Part shown: positions 24,401 to 57,651 of the stretch, in pieces
How positions within the stretch are numbered: the stretch's first letter is position 1
Layout of the letters: every line of letters begins with the position of its first letter
Assembly (NCBI GenBank): GCA_964017155.1
Contig: OZ024866.1
Coordinates: forward strand, 19,133,404-19,197,403
DNA length: 64,000 nucleotides
Direction of reading: 5' to 3'
DNA from: Oasisia sp. SBJ-2009
Lineage: Eukaryota > Annelida > Polychaeta > Sabellida > Siboglinidae
Made by a program: the position numbers and the translations under genes
Notes under the pieces: generated by a model
What the model was told of the DNA's origin: nothing
Seen by the model: the letters and a program-made list of their open reading frames with translations, nothing else
The model's database searches: none

Positions 24401-27301
24401 GTTTTAGCCACTCAGACCAAATTTGAAATCACAATCAGATAATAATAATTTATTATATTTGTAAAAACTTTTCAAAATTTAACTTATAATGAAACATGTC
24501 ACACACAAAATAAATGTTATTGTTAATGTGTCATCTCATTTTATTATTTTGTATTTTGTGCATTTTAATACTTAGTTTGTTTTCAAAAGCATACATGCTA
24601 TTATGGACATTAATTATTATGAATTAATCCAAAACTATATGAAATGAGGGGTTCTACTGTAATATTAAATGATGTATTATTATACTTCATTTGTATGGGT
24701 ATTATAACTGTGGGCATAAAAGTTATTTATGTATGTTGTAATGTGGATGTAAATAAAGATTGTGTGTTTGGGAAAAAATACCGCAAATTCCTGTCCCTCT
24801 GATGAGAGGACACCTGCAATGTAGGGACACTTTTGCTTGGCCGAACAGGTGTCCGTACAAGACAGGTTCTACTGTAATGAGTTTAAAGCTTCAATTATTA
24901 TTATATGGAATAATAAATGCACAAAACTACATTTCACAATTTTGCAATTTCCATGGCACTCTTTCAGTAACATGCATGGATACACCGAGAAATGTCAGCA
25001 CAAGGACAGGGCAATGGAAGAATTTTGTGCCCGTGTGTCATAAAAAGTACTGCAAATAATATTATATTACGGCAGCTTTTTGCATTTTTAAATCTATACA
25101 TCCTACTCTCTTCAATGTCAGATTTTCCTGTGAGTTTGCCATCTCAGTGAAACAGTTCCTAAATTTAACGTTGCTGAATAGGTGCTTAAAATTCAAGCTT
25201 GTTTGCTTCTTCAACGTGAGGAGTGAGAAAAACAAAAGCTGATTGCCAGTGACAGAAACATACTACCATCATAAATTACAATGAACTGTTATCTAGAAAC
25301 GTTCCACAAGACATGGTAGGTGTGGCAGTTTCAATGTGAAAATGTGTTATGGGTTTATCTTCATTATCGAAATGCTGTTTCGTGCATGGTTTCACTTTGA
25401 TGCCTTTGGAATGAAAGGGTTCATTTATCTTACTATTTTAGTAAAATTTCACTACATAGTCTTCAAATGAGTTATCTGTGCATATAACAATATAACTGGA
25501 GTATAGATTGCAGTGTAAGTTATTATTAATACTGCTTTAACAACATGACAATTTATGTTCTGGACAATTTTAATTGTTTACGTGTATAACAGTAGGACTT
25601 TGCCATGCCATGGAGTCAATGAATAACTGTAATTAATGAAACAGGTTTTCTACTATATAAGCTGTACTCTGGCTTTACCCACAAAATGATAACTCACTTT
25701 TTATTTGGTGTTTCTTCACTGGAACTCTTGGTGTCTAATTCTTTCCGTTTACCACTGGATTGAATGGGTTCACTTTTGGAGACACTGTAAACAAAAGAAA
25801 CACTCTTCAATATACAGCAAAGTTCTCCAAGCAGAGGTTTACTTCTGGTCATATGATCACTGAAACAAACATCTCCAACGGTTTGTACTACTTTTGTGCT
25901 GACCAAATGGTACACATAGAATAGCAAGCTGGGGTTGGTTTGGGAATACTTTTGTTGTTTACAACATTTCGTTTGTTAATTATCATAACGGCACAAAGTT
26001 TAAAAAGCTCCATGGCTGATGTTTTCCCAGTAGTTCGTCTGGACAGTGGTGTCCATCATGACAAATCAATGGCACGCACACACTGAAGTGATACAGCCCC
26101 TAATGACACACGTTTATTTTATACAAGAATAACTGAGCCGCACTTGTGCAAAATCTGGGTCCACTATGATTTTGCTATTCTGATTATAATTTAGTTGGTG
26201 GTCAGATTTAGGCAAACATGTCCTAAATCTGACACACCGGTGTATTACTTAAATCATTCCGCATGTTACTTAAACCATTCCACACCATCCCTGAGATATG
26301 CAAACATTGCACAATATTATTTGGGTGGGGGGAAAGCAAGCTACTGCACCCAAAAAAATTGACATTTGCTGAAGCTACTGGCAACAATGTCACAGTGACC
26401 CCAAAAACTGCTAGGTACAGTGACAGTGCTAGAGCACACTGACCCGGGGTCAACTTCACCTATAGAATATGAAATCAACCAAGAAAAATATGTTTACCCT
26501 ATGATTTTAATTACATTTAGCACATATATTGGGCCTACTGTGAAATTTTGATACAACTTTTTTTACCTGTTAGCAAAATAGTTTTTTATTATAAATTATA
26601 TCATTGAGAAAAAGCAAACAATTGTTACTTATAAACATCTTTGCCCCATTTTAGTCAAAAGTGCTACAACATTATTCTTCAGATCAACTGATATAAATCA
26701 CATTTGATTTTTCACCGACCTTGATCATAATTAGGCCCTGATTTTGACCAACTGTTTTCTTTAGCAATGATACTGTATCATGGAAATTATATTAGTGTCG
26801 TACCTTGAGAAGATCTTGAGTTTGAGCAATTTCATGTTCACGAGAGGTAATTTTCATGCCATGCTGTATTATACTGATTTATATGCATCTAGGTAATAGT
26901 TTTTGCACCAGGAGTTTGCTAGTAATGAAATATTTGTTGGTGAATCATGTAGTGGCTGCCTAGTCTCTTCACAATTACCTTACTTGCATTTTCTCTGGTT
27001 ATTTATACAAGACACTACGAAACACAGCCACAGGACTGGTCAGTATTAGTCTCGGTCAAGATAGGGTTATTTGCCATTGACCCAAAGAACAAAAAAGTGG
27101 CCAGTGCCACCATTTTGAAACCACCACAACACATTCCTGTTTGACATAAATGTATATTGCATGTTGAAAATGGTGAATAAAGGGTTGTTATTATGATATT
27201 AGGAGATTCCCTTTCAGTTCCAACAAAGTTTCATGTTCCAGCCACGCCTACCTGTCGTCACAGCTAGCAGGAGCCTCCTTGCAGACCTCTGTTTCCGACA
27301 T
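18461..27301 (-). CDS. GATAD2: GATAD2/p66 transcriptional repressor, NuRD subunit (3 coding exons)
   Basis: Coding exons 27301-27252, 25784-25698 and 20507-18461 join in frame to 727 codons plus TAA, starting MSETEVCKEAP. p66 bridges MBD2/3 and CHD in the nuclear NuRD complex. Seen: an acidic low-complexity N-terminus with KDSKDSKD repeats (~181-194), an SPDVIMLSDDD motif (~285), the CR1 coiled coil that pairs with MBD2 (~305-348, VKRLKEELRNEDAKLVLLKK), polyQ (~378-386), RQAAAKLALRKQLEKTLL plus IPPPKPPPPEMNF (~478-508), the GATA-type CR2 finger with Cys at ~555, 558, 578 and 581, TTNQKKALKQEHTNRLKSAF, polyAla (~621-631), and the family C-terminus QYLLDMIPRSMP. Length is near the ~600 residues of vertebrate GATAD2A/B. 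The first exon was found from the ATG, a matching phase-2 donor (AG|GTAGGC) and an acceptor upstream (27329). Confidence 0.93.
20561..23471. mobile_element. hAT-like TIR element in GATAD2 intron, interrupted by a piggyBac-type element
   Basis: The left end CTGGGGTCGAAATAAC and the right end, reversed, CAGGGGTAGAAATAAC are 14/16 identical inverted repeats, followed on both sides by GGCAGTCC/GGACTGCC subterminal motifs. CATCTGGG occurs at both borders (20559 and 23472) but overlaps the left terminus, so the target duplication is not clean. No transposase is readable. The left border is 53 bp from the acceptor of the main GATAD2 coding exon. Confidence 0.55.
22047..23173. mobile_element. Non-autonomous piggyBac-type element at TTAA
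   Basis: The ends are TTAA|CCCATTTTATCC and GGATAAAATGGG|TTAA, exact inverted repeats next to TTAA on each side (22043-22046, 23174-23177). TTAA targets and CCC termini are piggyBac hallmarks. The 1127-bp interior has no readable transposase. It is nested in the hAT-like element 20561-23471. Confidence 0.75.
23632..24874. mobile_element. pogo/Tigger-like TIR element
   Basis: The left end is TA|CAGTAGAACCTGTCTT and the right end AAGACAGGTTCTACTG|TA: 16-bp inverted repeats with TA at each side, as in pogo/Tigger families. A second right-end-like GGGGTTCTACTGTA lies at about 24647-24660, so two related elements may be joined. Inside, 24120-24430 closely resembles 50530-50870 of the hAT element. 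Both copies share AACAAAATGGCGACCGC and CGCCGTGAGGTGGCAGCAC. It lies in the GATAD2 intron 20508-25697. Confidence 0.65.
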
Positions 27302-28625
27302 AATCACCTCCTGCCCCTCTCTCTAGTCCTGCCAACAACAGTCACATGTTTGTCTTCATGTCACATGATCACATTGCAATTCATTAAACAACATATTTTA
27401 AACAACATATTGGTGTCTTCATACTTCAGACAAATTTACAACTAAATGGGTGCAGAGTTGCACATATCTTCAGTTTCTACAAGGCAGAAATACCAACACC
27501 AATATTGAACAGCATTCATCCACACCCAAACTTGGTGGTAACGGCTGCATTAAACAAACCACAATTGGACATTGCAGAAACATGTATCAGAGATTTAGCA
27601 GATATATCTATGTAGCTGTTAAATTGAAAAGTTTTAAGACTCAACAATTTTGACCATGGGCGTCTTCGACGACATTTGTATTTTGCTGGTATATTTTCAT
27701 AAGTACAGGAAAAACAACTGTTCTCATATTTTTTCCAAGGCATTGTACATGTGTGTGTAAGAGAGTTAGACTGTGGTTTCATTATGTCGTAATTTTATCA
27801 GGTTTTTGTTAAAACTGAAAACAATTGTATCCTGAATATTGGCCACATGACGGCATATCACCAGGGTTATAGGCCTACCTATACATATTCTACTCCTCTG
27901 ATGTTGTATTTATATGACATTCACTAAATAAGTGGTTCTGATTGATAACACTGATACCTTGCTGAAACGTTTCTTAAATTTGTGACAAAAACTGTATCAT
28001 CACGACAGCGACCGGCAAAAACTGTATGAACCACAATGTCATGTGTCCAACGTAAAATGGACTGCAACGGCGAATTATTAACCTTATTCTGAGATAGTCA
28101 AAGTACTATGTATTGTCAGTGGGACATGGCAACAATTATTTGGTTAACTATCCAACGTAAATAGAAACAACTGCTTGATAGAACGTTGAAAATCGTCACT
28201 CGTGTCGTGAGCCAAAATGCAGCATTGTGAGAATAATGAAAATGTGAGATGCATGTCACCATGAAACACAATAAATTACATCTTGTTGTACAAACCATTC
28301 AGAATATTAGCATAAATGCCGGGTACATGTTGTATTAGATACTAGAATATAGTTGCAGAATACCCAGGGGATAACGATAAATTCCATAAAACGGTATTGT
28401 GATTATCTGATACGGTTGCATATTCTCCTTACTATCCAAAATGGCGTTCCGCACTGTTTGCAATTGACAACTCGCGTTCTACGAAACGATTGGCGCCATA
28501 ATTTCAAATTTTACTCGCCTTGAGCAAAGATACTAGCACTGGTGTCCACAGATACTGTAATATACAAGAATGAACAATATCATGATGTAAAAGACGCCAA
28601 CGAATGCACGAAGTTGGTTACTTAC

Positions 28626-28760
28626 CGTCACTGTGGACAATGGGGGTGACCAGGGCAGTGGTCGCGTAAACGCACAGCTTGGATATTTCCTGTAAATGTT
28701 CCTTTCAGAATTTAAAATCAATCAATTTACTACCATCGATGATAATATAATATCATCCGA
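28626..28760 (-). promoter_or_regulatory. Candidate GATAD2 non-coding first exon and promoter region
   Basis: On the minus strand a fairly CpG-containing stretch ends in TGACG|GTAAGTAACC (donor at 28625). It could splice to the acceptor GTTGGCAG at 27329 just before the exon with the GATAD2 ATG. The transcription start is not defined. The sequence between 27329 and 28625 shows no other gene. Confidence 0.4.
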
Positions 28761-30290
28761 CAACGATGTGTAAAATCTACGTTTTCATCCTACACGGTTT
28801 CATCGTACATAATCGCCAATATTCACGTGCTCTGTGACATAATGAATTACTCAATGGAATCTTTCCGCATATCTTCTATTTCTCCAAAAATATGGCTGAC
28901 CTTTTCTCACGGACATACAAATGCGGGGTTCACAAGAACTACCGCAGGGCGCAAACAAACAAATTGTTTACTGTAAACAAACCATCAAGATTTCATGCCA
29001 CGATTGGATTAATGGTGCCATGTGATGCGCATTATGGACCAATCTGACTCGCGCAGGTCACGTGTCACATGCGGTTCCCTTGGTAATTGTTTACTAAACA
29101 AATGTTAGCAGCATCTGGGGACTCTTATCTCACACCACTACAAAAGAGTCAATGACAGATGCATTACTTGGCCGCCGTCATTCACCCCGCGAACATCGCC
29201 AACACTCATTACCACTGGTTATCATGAACTACTCACTTGCATAATTAACCAACCGACTACTTTATCACACACATCATTATAGCCTTCGTGATTATTATGT
29301 GTCAGTGGTTTCATCTACAAGTGTGTTTATTGTTTAGCAAGTCGGTAGCATTAAATATTTTATTAATTTCCGTCACGAAATCAGCCGCACAAATCGAATA
29401 GACCTAGTATTCATGAACATGAAAGAACAGTCAATCAATACATTTCTTTTTATATAATAATCTATTTTATGTGTAATTAAGCAATTTGCTACTTCATTGT
29501 TTTAGCACACAACATCAAATTATTGACAATATCACACAATTTGGGTTTATATGAAAAATTACACAGTTATTATCCATGCATCTTAGAAAGCAGATTTTGT
29601 TTGTACATGTTTGGAGGCTCTGGTTAAACCAACACTGGTTCTTTCATATTTGATATTTCCCATTTTATACTTTTGCGCTATCTAAATTACGTCAGCCTAA
29701 TTTGCATAAATTTAGATACATAATCATTTGAAGAACATTGAAAACGTGTTAATTGTATAATTATTATAATAATAACAAGTTTATGATGCTCACAGGTTGT
29801 GTTGAATTTTTTTTAAATAATTATTGTGCACCTAGAGCTATGTTCTCTGGGAGGTCTCCGAGTTTTCAAACAACAATCACACAGACCACTTTTTCCGATC
29901 CATTAACAAATATATACTGTAAGTTTGGGCAATTCAGCTACCAATGGATTTTTTTGATGAAGTATCTTCTGAGATATAACTTAATTTCTATTAAGTGTCC
30001 CGTCCCTTCTGTGGGACACGTACGGGGTTATTTTCAGCTGGTGGGTCGGAGGCAAGACTATAGACGAGTGTTTTGGACAGAGAAGACATTTTAGTAGCAG
30101 CAGTGTATATTTCCACGGGAGACAGAGACCAACCGCGTAAAGACCTGGAAACACAAGGAAGGCTTCTTACCCCTCATGGGTCTTGCCCCACCCTCTCCTA
30201 CTTTACACAATTCTGAATACAAATTCCTAGCCACACGGACAAGAAATGCTGTTGCCTTGTGAGCGAAGGGATACTTTTATACGAACATCC

Positions 30291-30460
<170 letters not shown>

Positions 30461-31245
30461 ATACGTTCCCTTTTTTTCGAGATTTTGTTGAAAAAGGAGT
30501 TGTCAACGATGGCCCAAAAGTGTAGTTTCCGAAAATACCACACTCGATTGTTATAAATACAAAGAGGAAATTCGCCCTCTTTAGAGCACTGGCACGTGAA
30601 CGAAATTTTGGTTGGGGGCGGGTACTGAGAACCGCGGCGCTTCAGCACCATTTCTGTTCTGCTGTTTCGGATCAAAAGTTCAAAACATCGAAAGACGGCT
30701 GGGGTGAGTTGTTAAAAAACGTCGTCGCCATAACTTCGCAGTTTCTCCTTTCGTCGGCCCAACTAATAACAAACACCGGAAGAAAGGTGCTATTGAAAAT
30801 GTGTGGTTTGCGTGAGAATGCATTTTAATATCACGCGCAATAGTCTATTGTAACATAACATAAATACATTGACCAATCAGATGCAACGATATTGTTCGGT
30901 AATCACTAATTTTACGTTGGGTGTGAACGAAGACAGACGTATTACAGAACGCCATGCGGCAAAGTGCCGATATTTTATTAACCGTCGATTGAACACGAAG
31001 GGTGAAATATCCTCGGTTACCCAGGCACTGTTGGATGGCTAGCTTCCAGTTTAAGGTAGTGATTGATGATTGGCTCTCAGACCGACTTTGAAATATCATA
31101 ACTAGGATACGTACACTTTTATCAGATATTACAAAACTATACAAAATCTACTCAAAATTAAACGTCATAGTTACGCATGTGACACACAAAATATACAATG
31201 AAATGTTTTTGTTGTTAATTGTTAATTTTCTTCTTTATATTTTGT

Positions 31246-31485
31246 GTGTGTATGTATGTATGTATGTATGTATGTATGTATGTATGTATGTATGTATGTA
31301 TGTATATGTATGTAATCAACTATGTATGTATGTATGTATGTATGTATGTATGTATGTATGTATGTATGTATGTATGTATGTATGTATGTATGTATGTATG
31401 TATGTATGTATGTATGTATGTATGTATGTATGTATGTATGTATGTATGTATGTGCGTATGTGCGTATGTGCGTACGTGCGTACGT

Positions 31486-31534
<49 letters not shown>

Positions 31535-31545
31535 CACACACACAA
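31246..31545. repeat. Compound (GTAT)n-(GTGCGTAC)n-(ACGC)n-(AC)n microsatellite
   Basis: GTAT units, broken once by TATGTAATCAACTATG (~31304-31325), pass into GTGCGTAC, then ACGC, then AC. The gradual change from TA-rich to CG-rich units suggests stepwise mutation and expansion of one locus. Confidence 0.95.
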
Positions 31546-32959
31546 TGACTTTATTTCGTTAACAAAAGCATACAGTATATTTTTTTTAATAATTATACAT
31601 GTAAACCTGTGCATTAGTCACAAACAGTGATGCCATCTGACGGCTGGTTTGGAACTCGAACAGAGTTCGAAAGCCAATCATTGATTGGCGGTCATAAACG
31701 CAGAGCGTAATTTCCACAGGGGCGAGGGGCTTAAAATGGCAACCACCTGACGGCGTGTGGGTCACAAAAGCTATGGCATTTATAACATATACACAGACGA
31801 GCGAGAATCGGATAAGAGAGATTGTGGTTCGTGTAATATAAATTAAATACGAACCATACGATGACGCCGATTGATACTTCAGGAGTTAAAACAAACCCGA
31901 AGTATAGTTCGGTAGATATTTCAATTATAGTCTCTGTAAGGTTCTGGTCTCTCTGAAATACGAGCGCTTTAAAACAGCCCAAGTGCTCATGGTATGAACA
32001 CCGGTGCGGGGCATCCTCGCAAAACAGGGCTAGCTGTTTGCCAAGCAAAAGTAGCCCTGCCCCTGGCGAAGTGCGGAAGTGAACTAGCAATTGATTTCAA
32101 CTGTCAGACGGCGTCAGTTCTGAGAACAGCGCAAATATTGGTCCCAGTTTGAAGACAAATAAAAGCAAGCCTGGCCCTAGGCACTCCAGGCTATACTATA
32201 TCTGCCAACTCAGAGTCAGAGTTTCCTGGATATCGGGTGTACCTCTCGCTGTCTCCCGGAACACTGGAAAATCTCACGGATTTTTTAATCTACAAACATT
32301 ACAGTACTCGTTCACCATGTACCGATGTCACGATACACAATACTGCGCGACCCGACGAGAGAAGACTGCTGGGACATGCTGGATCGCTGAAACTCAGGCG
32401 AAAACCTCCAATAGCCCCCCCCCCAGTCTCGATCAGGTGTACCCCGTCACCGTGTCCGGTTTACCGCTTGATCGATCGTTGTGATGACACGTCATAGTGT
32501 TCGACTAAAAATATGTCCACGTGTCACAATCATCACCATTGTGTAGCCGTAGTGTCCCGTGGTTGAGGAAAACTGCTTGTAAGTTTGCCGATCTTGCGCT
32601 ATATCGTTACATAGAGTCTACAATATCGTATTCACACAAACATTCACCTATAAATGACACATGTTGAAGAATAAAATGTCTGATAAAAAAAAATACCAAC
32701 AATACACACACTGGCATGATATGACAAGTAAAACTCAGTGCATATTGTGTATAATTATTGTAGAGCTAATAACATATCACAAAACATTCCTGCTTAGTTT
32801 TCATTTGATAATTTTTGTTTGTTTAAAAAAACGGAACAAAAGCACAGCATGTTCAGCATCCATTTCTTGTCGGCTTGACAAACCGCTTTAGGCAGTAAGG
32901 CATGTGATGGATAGGTACGTAAATTGTAAAGGAGTAATCATCCTAGAGTTGTCTGTCCT

Positions 32960-33400
32960 CACGTGACATTGTTTTGGGCATGGGAGTTGCACTGCACACA
33001 TGCCCAGATACCTCTCCCAAGAGCAGGTAAAAGAAACCCAACATCAGTGTTGGGTGTAGTCCTCTCTACCTCACTCAGTCGTGGCCACTTCCTTCTGTAA
33101 CAGTTCCTGTGCCAGTTGCTTCGTGGCCTTCCTTGTCTCTTTTTACTCGTGGATTCCAAGCCAGATATGCTTATTATTGGCCTCCTCAGTGTTCAGTCCA
33201 ACCCACTTTCTCATCAGGATCAGCTTGGTAATGGGCTCTTGGCTAGACCTTTTCCCCAGTTGCTCATTTCTGGTTTTGTCACGTCGTTTCATGTGCAAGA
33301 TTCTTTGCATACATTGCCTATATAAAGTCGGGATTCTGCCTAATGTTTTTGTCGAGATGTTTGCCTTAACTACACCGTTCTGGCAAGGTGATACATTTGG
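32960..33400 (-). mobile_element. Degenerate LINE C-terminal remnant
   Basis: Minus-strand frames read RDKTRNEQL, SQEPITKLILMRKW and KKRQGRPRSNWHR. These resemble the DKI.NEELW..T.QEPI..QI..RKW..GHTLRKP..KRGRPRNTWRR tail of the LINE family whose RT start is seen at 58650-59735. Stops and frameshifts show it is dead. Confidence 0.55.
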
Positions 33401-34191
33401 GGTATATGCAGATGCAATCAGCAGCGCCACATGGTGTGCAAAGATTTTGCAAACCAGCAGCGCCACCTGGTGTGCAAAGATAATCCAAACCACTATCACC
33501 AGGTTGCAATGGGCCGATCCTGTTGTAGCTTTATATCTGGGAAGTCTGAGTGAGTAAAAAATTGTATATATGTATATATATTTAATAAATAAAAATTACA
33601 ATAAAAGTGTAATGTATCTACCAACAAAACAACGATTCATGTACGAATTATTTAATATATTTTATACACAAAACATAATTTATGAACACAAGCTTTTCCA
33701 AGACAGTTCTGTATCATGCTAACTGTGACGGTACATCGGACTATCCCATCAATTCATATTACCCATATTCAGACACGTGTAGGGATTGTCTTCATTGTCT
33801 ACTGGTATCACCAATCAACCATCAACATTTATATGCATACATGTGTACACACATGTATACATATATACACACATACATATATACATGTATATATTCCTAA
33901 CGGCAGCGTAGGCAGGTCACTCCATTATGAAAAACAGGATACACCATGTGAGAAAAATGCTCTCAAAAGCACAAGATTTTTTTCATGGTGTCAATAATTT
34001 TACACATCACATTTTTGGTATTGTAAATGTAATTATAGTAACAGTTTAAATTTAGATGGAAATGTATCATAGCCACGTCCAGGAGTCGAAACATTAAAGC
34101 GACTGGCTTTGATCATTTTAAGAATAGCTCTAAAGTTGTATAAATGGTCTACATATGCTGCTGCTAGGGTATGTACAGTGTGTGTATACAC

Positions 34192-34193
<2 letters not shown>

Positions 34194-34250
<57 letters not shown>

Positions 34251-34266
34251 CATACATACATGCATA
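34194..34266. repeat. (TA)n-(CATA)n microsatellite
   Basis: A pure TA run followed by ACATACATACATACATGCAT. Further TA-rich short repeats continue to about 34510. Confidence 0.95.
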
Positions 34267-37200
34267 CAAACAAATGTGTATCTTATGTTGTAAATATATT
34301 ATATACCTATATATTTACAATGTAAAATACATATAATGCACATGGTATATATATATATATCCTGTACATATATATATATACACACTGCATGTACATATAT
34401 ATATCTGTATATATTATACATACATACACACTTGTACACATGCATAATTATAAATGCACGCATTTGTACATACACAAACATGCATGCCCGCTATATTTTG
34501 CATGCATGCACACTGAATTCCATATAAATAAATACTGACATGTGTATTTAACTCACAGCACAACCAACTGTTGTGACACATAAAATTATACGAGAAAACG
34601 TGCAAGAATGAGCTATGGCATCATTGGAGATACGCGATACGGAGGCAGCCAGATGGTAAACATGAGGACTTTGCTATTTATTAAACTGGGTTTTTGTGGC
34701 AAGATTGCATGCACTCCTTGCAAAGGAAATGTATTACCTCTACCATTCGGACAATATGTGATCTTTTCTGTACACCAGTACGTGTTCATGATGCATTTGT
34801 GAATCACTTAAAGTTGGTGTACATTATCAATTTCATAAATTATATCAGTCGTCGATGTAGAATAGAAAAATTAAGACATTTTTCGTGTACAATTCAACAG
34901 CCATAGTTCTAACAAGACATGCACTAGTATCATGTGACTTTGACAGCCTCATGTTCGAGCGCTTACTGGGTAACAACTGTAACAAACCACTCATGTACTA
35001 GATAGACTCTGTTGACGACACACATGGTTACAATCATCAGAGATGCACACTAAAGACACACATCTACATGAGATAGTTACTGCCTCCACATGCAATGAAT
35101 GCAACCAATCATCTTGTTTATTTTTCTTCAGAACATAACCTCCTTGTAAAATGTAATAGTTTAATTATTTCTGAAGATTACACTTGTACATTGTTTCCCA
35201 AAAATATTGGGAAATTCTGATAGGTATCTTTTAGACCATCACAAGGAAATTAGAAGGTTGTTTGTAGTTTGTCTAGCAAATTATACTAACAAATGGTATT
35301 TTGCAACTTAGTAGTTTGGGTAAACAGAGTACTGGGATATTATTGTTAATATTTGTTTTAGTTTTTTTAATGTAAGATGTGATTTGTCGCAAACAAATGA
35401 ATATGAATTCCATTTTCCACAAAATGACATGAGAATTTCACAGAATGAGGTGGCCATTATTGTTCCCATCAAGTACTATATCATCTTTGACTTTCGATTT
35501 TACGAAAATAAATCAAATATACTTAAATACGGTCAATTTAAGACATCTTCTTTAGACATTTAATATTAAATATGATATTTCATGAGGTTAGTGTCTCTTC
35601 GTCTAGAAAATTAGTTCATTTAATGATAAACTTTGTTTTTAAGGCAATTTTGCTGAAATACTGTCATATCGAGCATTCTAGGAATGTTGTCACTGTTGTC
35701 AATTTACAAGAAACTACACACGTCATCTAAGACGTCCTCATAAGCCGGGAGGGGGCGGGGTAGTTGGCTATACTACCCCTGACAGCTGGCCTGTGTAATA
35801 AATGGATGTTTGCTGTATTAACTGTGTGGCTGTACAGTGCTTGGTCGTAGAGCTGTCTCTACATTGTGCCATGTTGTTGGAGCCACGATCACAACATGAG
35901 GCACACCTAGCCCTGTCCCACACCACGGGGCACTGAATACAATTTGGTAATGACTGTATCCAAACATGTGCGTTTACTCCCTAAACATTATATGTAACAT
36001 GAGCCATGATTGGCCGAATCTCAAACAGACAAATCTTGAATGGTAACAGGATGGTTGGCCTGCCTCTTCAGTGCCTCAGTGTGAAGATATGCCAGGTGGT
36101 GTATGGAAACTGAATGAATCAGTTGGATCCCTACAGAGCAAGGACGTCTAAATAAGGAGCTAAGGTATAACATTGTTAAGATATAGGTACATGTAGACAT
36201 CTTAGTTTGTATCACGATTCACTGTGTACATCCTTTGAATATGAACTCTCGCATAAACATGCTTATTGCATGCGGAAATTTCATAGTTGTGTTATCTTGG
36301 GACAGTATCAATAAAAGCCTACATCATATTATGGTGTCAGTTTTGTTATATTTTATAACAAAAATATTTGGATGAAAATTAACTTTTTAAATTAATTTAA
36401 ATTTTATGTTTAACCCTTTGACCTCAACAATAAAACTCACAAATACATTGGTATTCAATTTTTTTCAAATCCAGCCTATAATAACCATGAGATGATGTCT
36501 CTTGCAGTGGCGCCAGCTAACGTACAAGTTTAGAATCACAGTAAAAACAAATTAACGTAGAACTCACATTTTCATGTTTCCTGGGAAATGAATGAACATT
36601 TTAAACAGGCCGAGATCTAAAGAATCAAGATAAGATTGTGCCAGACCTGGCCGACCTGGGACTATAACACATTTAGAAAATGAAACCTATGCTAATTCCA
36701 CGAAACCATCCAATGCACTTGGCAACTGGTTAATTTGGGATTGTCTACAAAATTGCCAAGTGCAATAAGAGTATGTTTGAAGGATGAAAAGAAATGTTAC
36801 CTGTGACACCATAAAACTGAGCTAATAACTTACTGCCTGTCCCGTGAGTGATGTAATGAATGGAACCATCTAACGACCAACTTGTAGAACATCAGCACTG
36901 ACGAGATGTCGTTCAAAGGTAGGCAAACCTGCTGTGAATCCCGAATAAAGATGACGCACACCTACATGTGCATGCATACAGATACAATAGGCAGCGTACA
37001 CAGATCCGCTGTTTACTATCCTTGGTTTTGATACCTATCAACTATATTACAATATTAATTACACATTAAACATCTGTACATCAGCTGGCAGTCAGGTTTT
37101 TCATGCAAGTCTGTCATCAGCAGCAGTGGTAAAAAAATAGACATGTCATTGCCTGGCAGTGACACTCTTCCTGTGTCATTGTGTATCAAAGGCCTGAATG

Positions 37201-37375
37201 TGACACAGTGTGACACTGTTCGCACTCTTCAATCAAGCGTCAAATGTGTCACACGGTAATGCCCGACAATGACACTCTGTACGTGTCCAATATGTCACAC
37301 GGCCTGACCACTGGTTGCACTGCAAGTGTCCAAGTGTCACAAGGCATTGACTTGACCGAGACACTATATGACACT

Positions 37376-37615
37376 CTGCTTGCATTGTTCAAGAGCCCAA
37401 TGTGTCACGAGGCCTAACAGTGACACTGTCAGCGCCGTTAAGTGTCCAATGTGTCACGAGGCTCAACAGTGACACTGTCAGCGCTGTTAAGTGTCCAATG
37501 TGTCACGAGACTTAACAGTGACACTGTCAGCGCCGGTAAGTGTCCAATGTGTCACGAGGCTAACATTGACACTGTCAGCACCGTTACGTGTCCAATGTGT
37601 CACGAGGCATGTGTA
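37376..37615. repeat. ~50-bp tandem repeat, about five copies
   Basis: Unit GTGTCCAATGTGTCACGAGG, then CTAACAGTGACACTGTCAGC and GCCGTTAA. Older related GTGTCA-rich sequence extends left to about 37150. It lies between GATAD2 and the recognised part of MAU2. Confidence 0.9.
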
Positions 37616-37971
37616 TCCGACAGTAGGGCCTTACGCATTGCAGCAGTAAACAAGTAGCACACAGTTTGTGTCAACGATGACACTTGTCAAGTGTCATCGA
37701 TTCGGTCCAGGGTGTGTCGCTGGCACTGTCTTAGACCAGTTGTAACAACTATATGCATCAGGGTGGTTGTGGTAGAAATAGCTGCCTCTGATGGGTCCCC
37801 CTGTCACGAGTGGCATCGAGTCAAGTCGAGTGGAGGGTGCATGAACCAATCAGTCTCCCTGGGGTGGGGTGACTGCTATACGGGCGCACTGTTGTTGACT
37901 GTTGCAGAACTGGCAAGGTGAAGTGGACACGGGCCCTCCGTCCACTGTCACAACAAAAGACCACATGTCAC

Positions 37972-38350
37972 CACATCTCAGTCAATGGCAATAGTTCTCT
38001 AGGTGAATATGTATTACTACATCACAGTCAATGGAAATAGTTCTCTAGGTGAATATGTATTACTACATCATAGTAAATGGAAATAGTTCTCTAGGTGAAT
38101 ATGTATTACTACATCACAGTCAATGGAAATAGTTCTCTAGGTGAATATGTATTACTACATCATAGTCAATGGAAATAGTTCTCTAGGTGAATATGTATTA
38201 CTACATCACAGTCAATGGAAATAGTTCTCTAGGTGAATATATATTACTGCATCACAGTTAATAGAAATGGTTTTGTAGGTGAATATAATATATTACTACC
38301 AGGTACATCATAGTTATCCTGATAAATATACATTACTGCATCACAGACAA
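37972..38350. repeat. 46-bp tandem repeat (about seven copies), then (TA)n
   Basis: Unit CATCACAGTCAATGGAAATA, then GTTCTCTAGGTGAATATG and TATTACTA, decaying rightward. A (TA)n tract follows at 38373-38424. It is just downstream of the last recognised MAU2 exon. Confidence 0.92.
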
Positions 38351-38369
38351 CAGAAATAGTTCTCTTGGT

Positions 38370-38431
<62 letters not shown>

Positions 38432-38539
38432 TATGCTATATTCGATCTGCTAAGGGTCTATAATCCAATTTGCACATATATACACAAGAGGACACAGAGA
38501 GAAGAGAGTGGATGGTGACAAGTGCTGCCTCCTGGTCAC

Positions 38540-57651
<19,112 letters not shown>

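Noticed and set aside
31731..32090. 119-codon minus-strand frame as a gene
   Set aside because: No recognised motif, no splice or promoter context, and AT-rich repeat surroundings.
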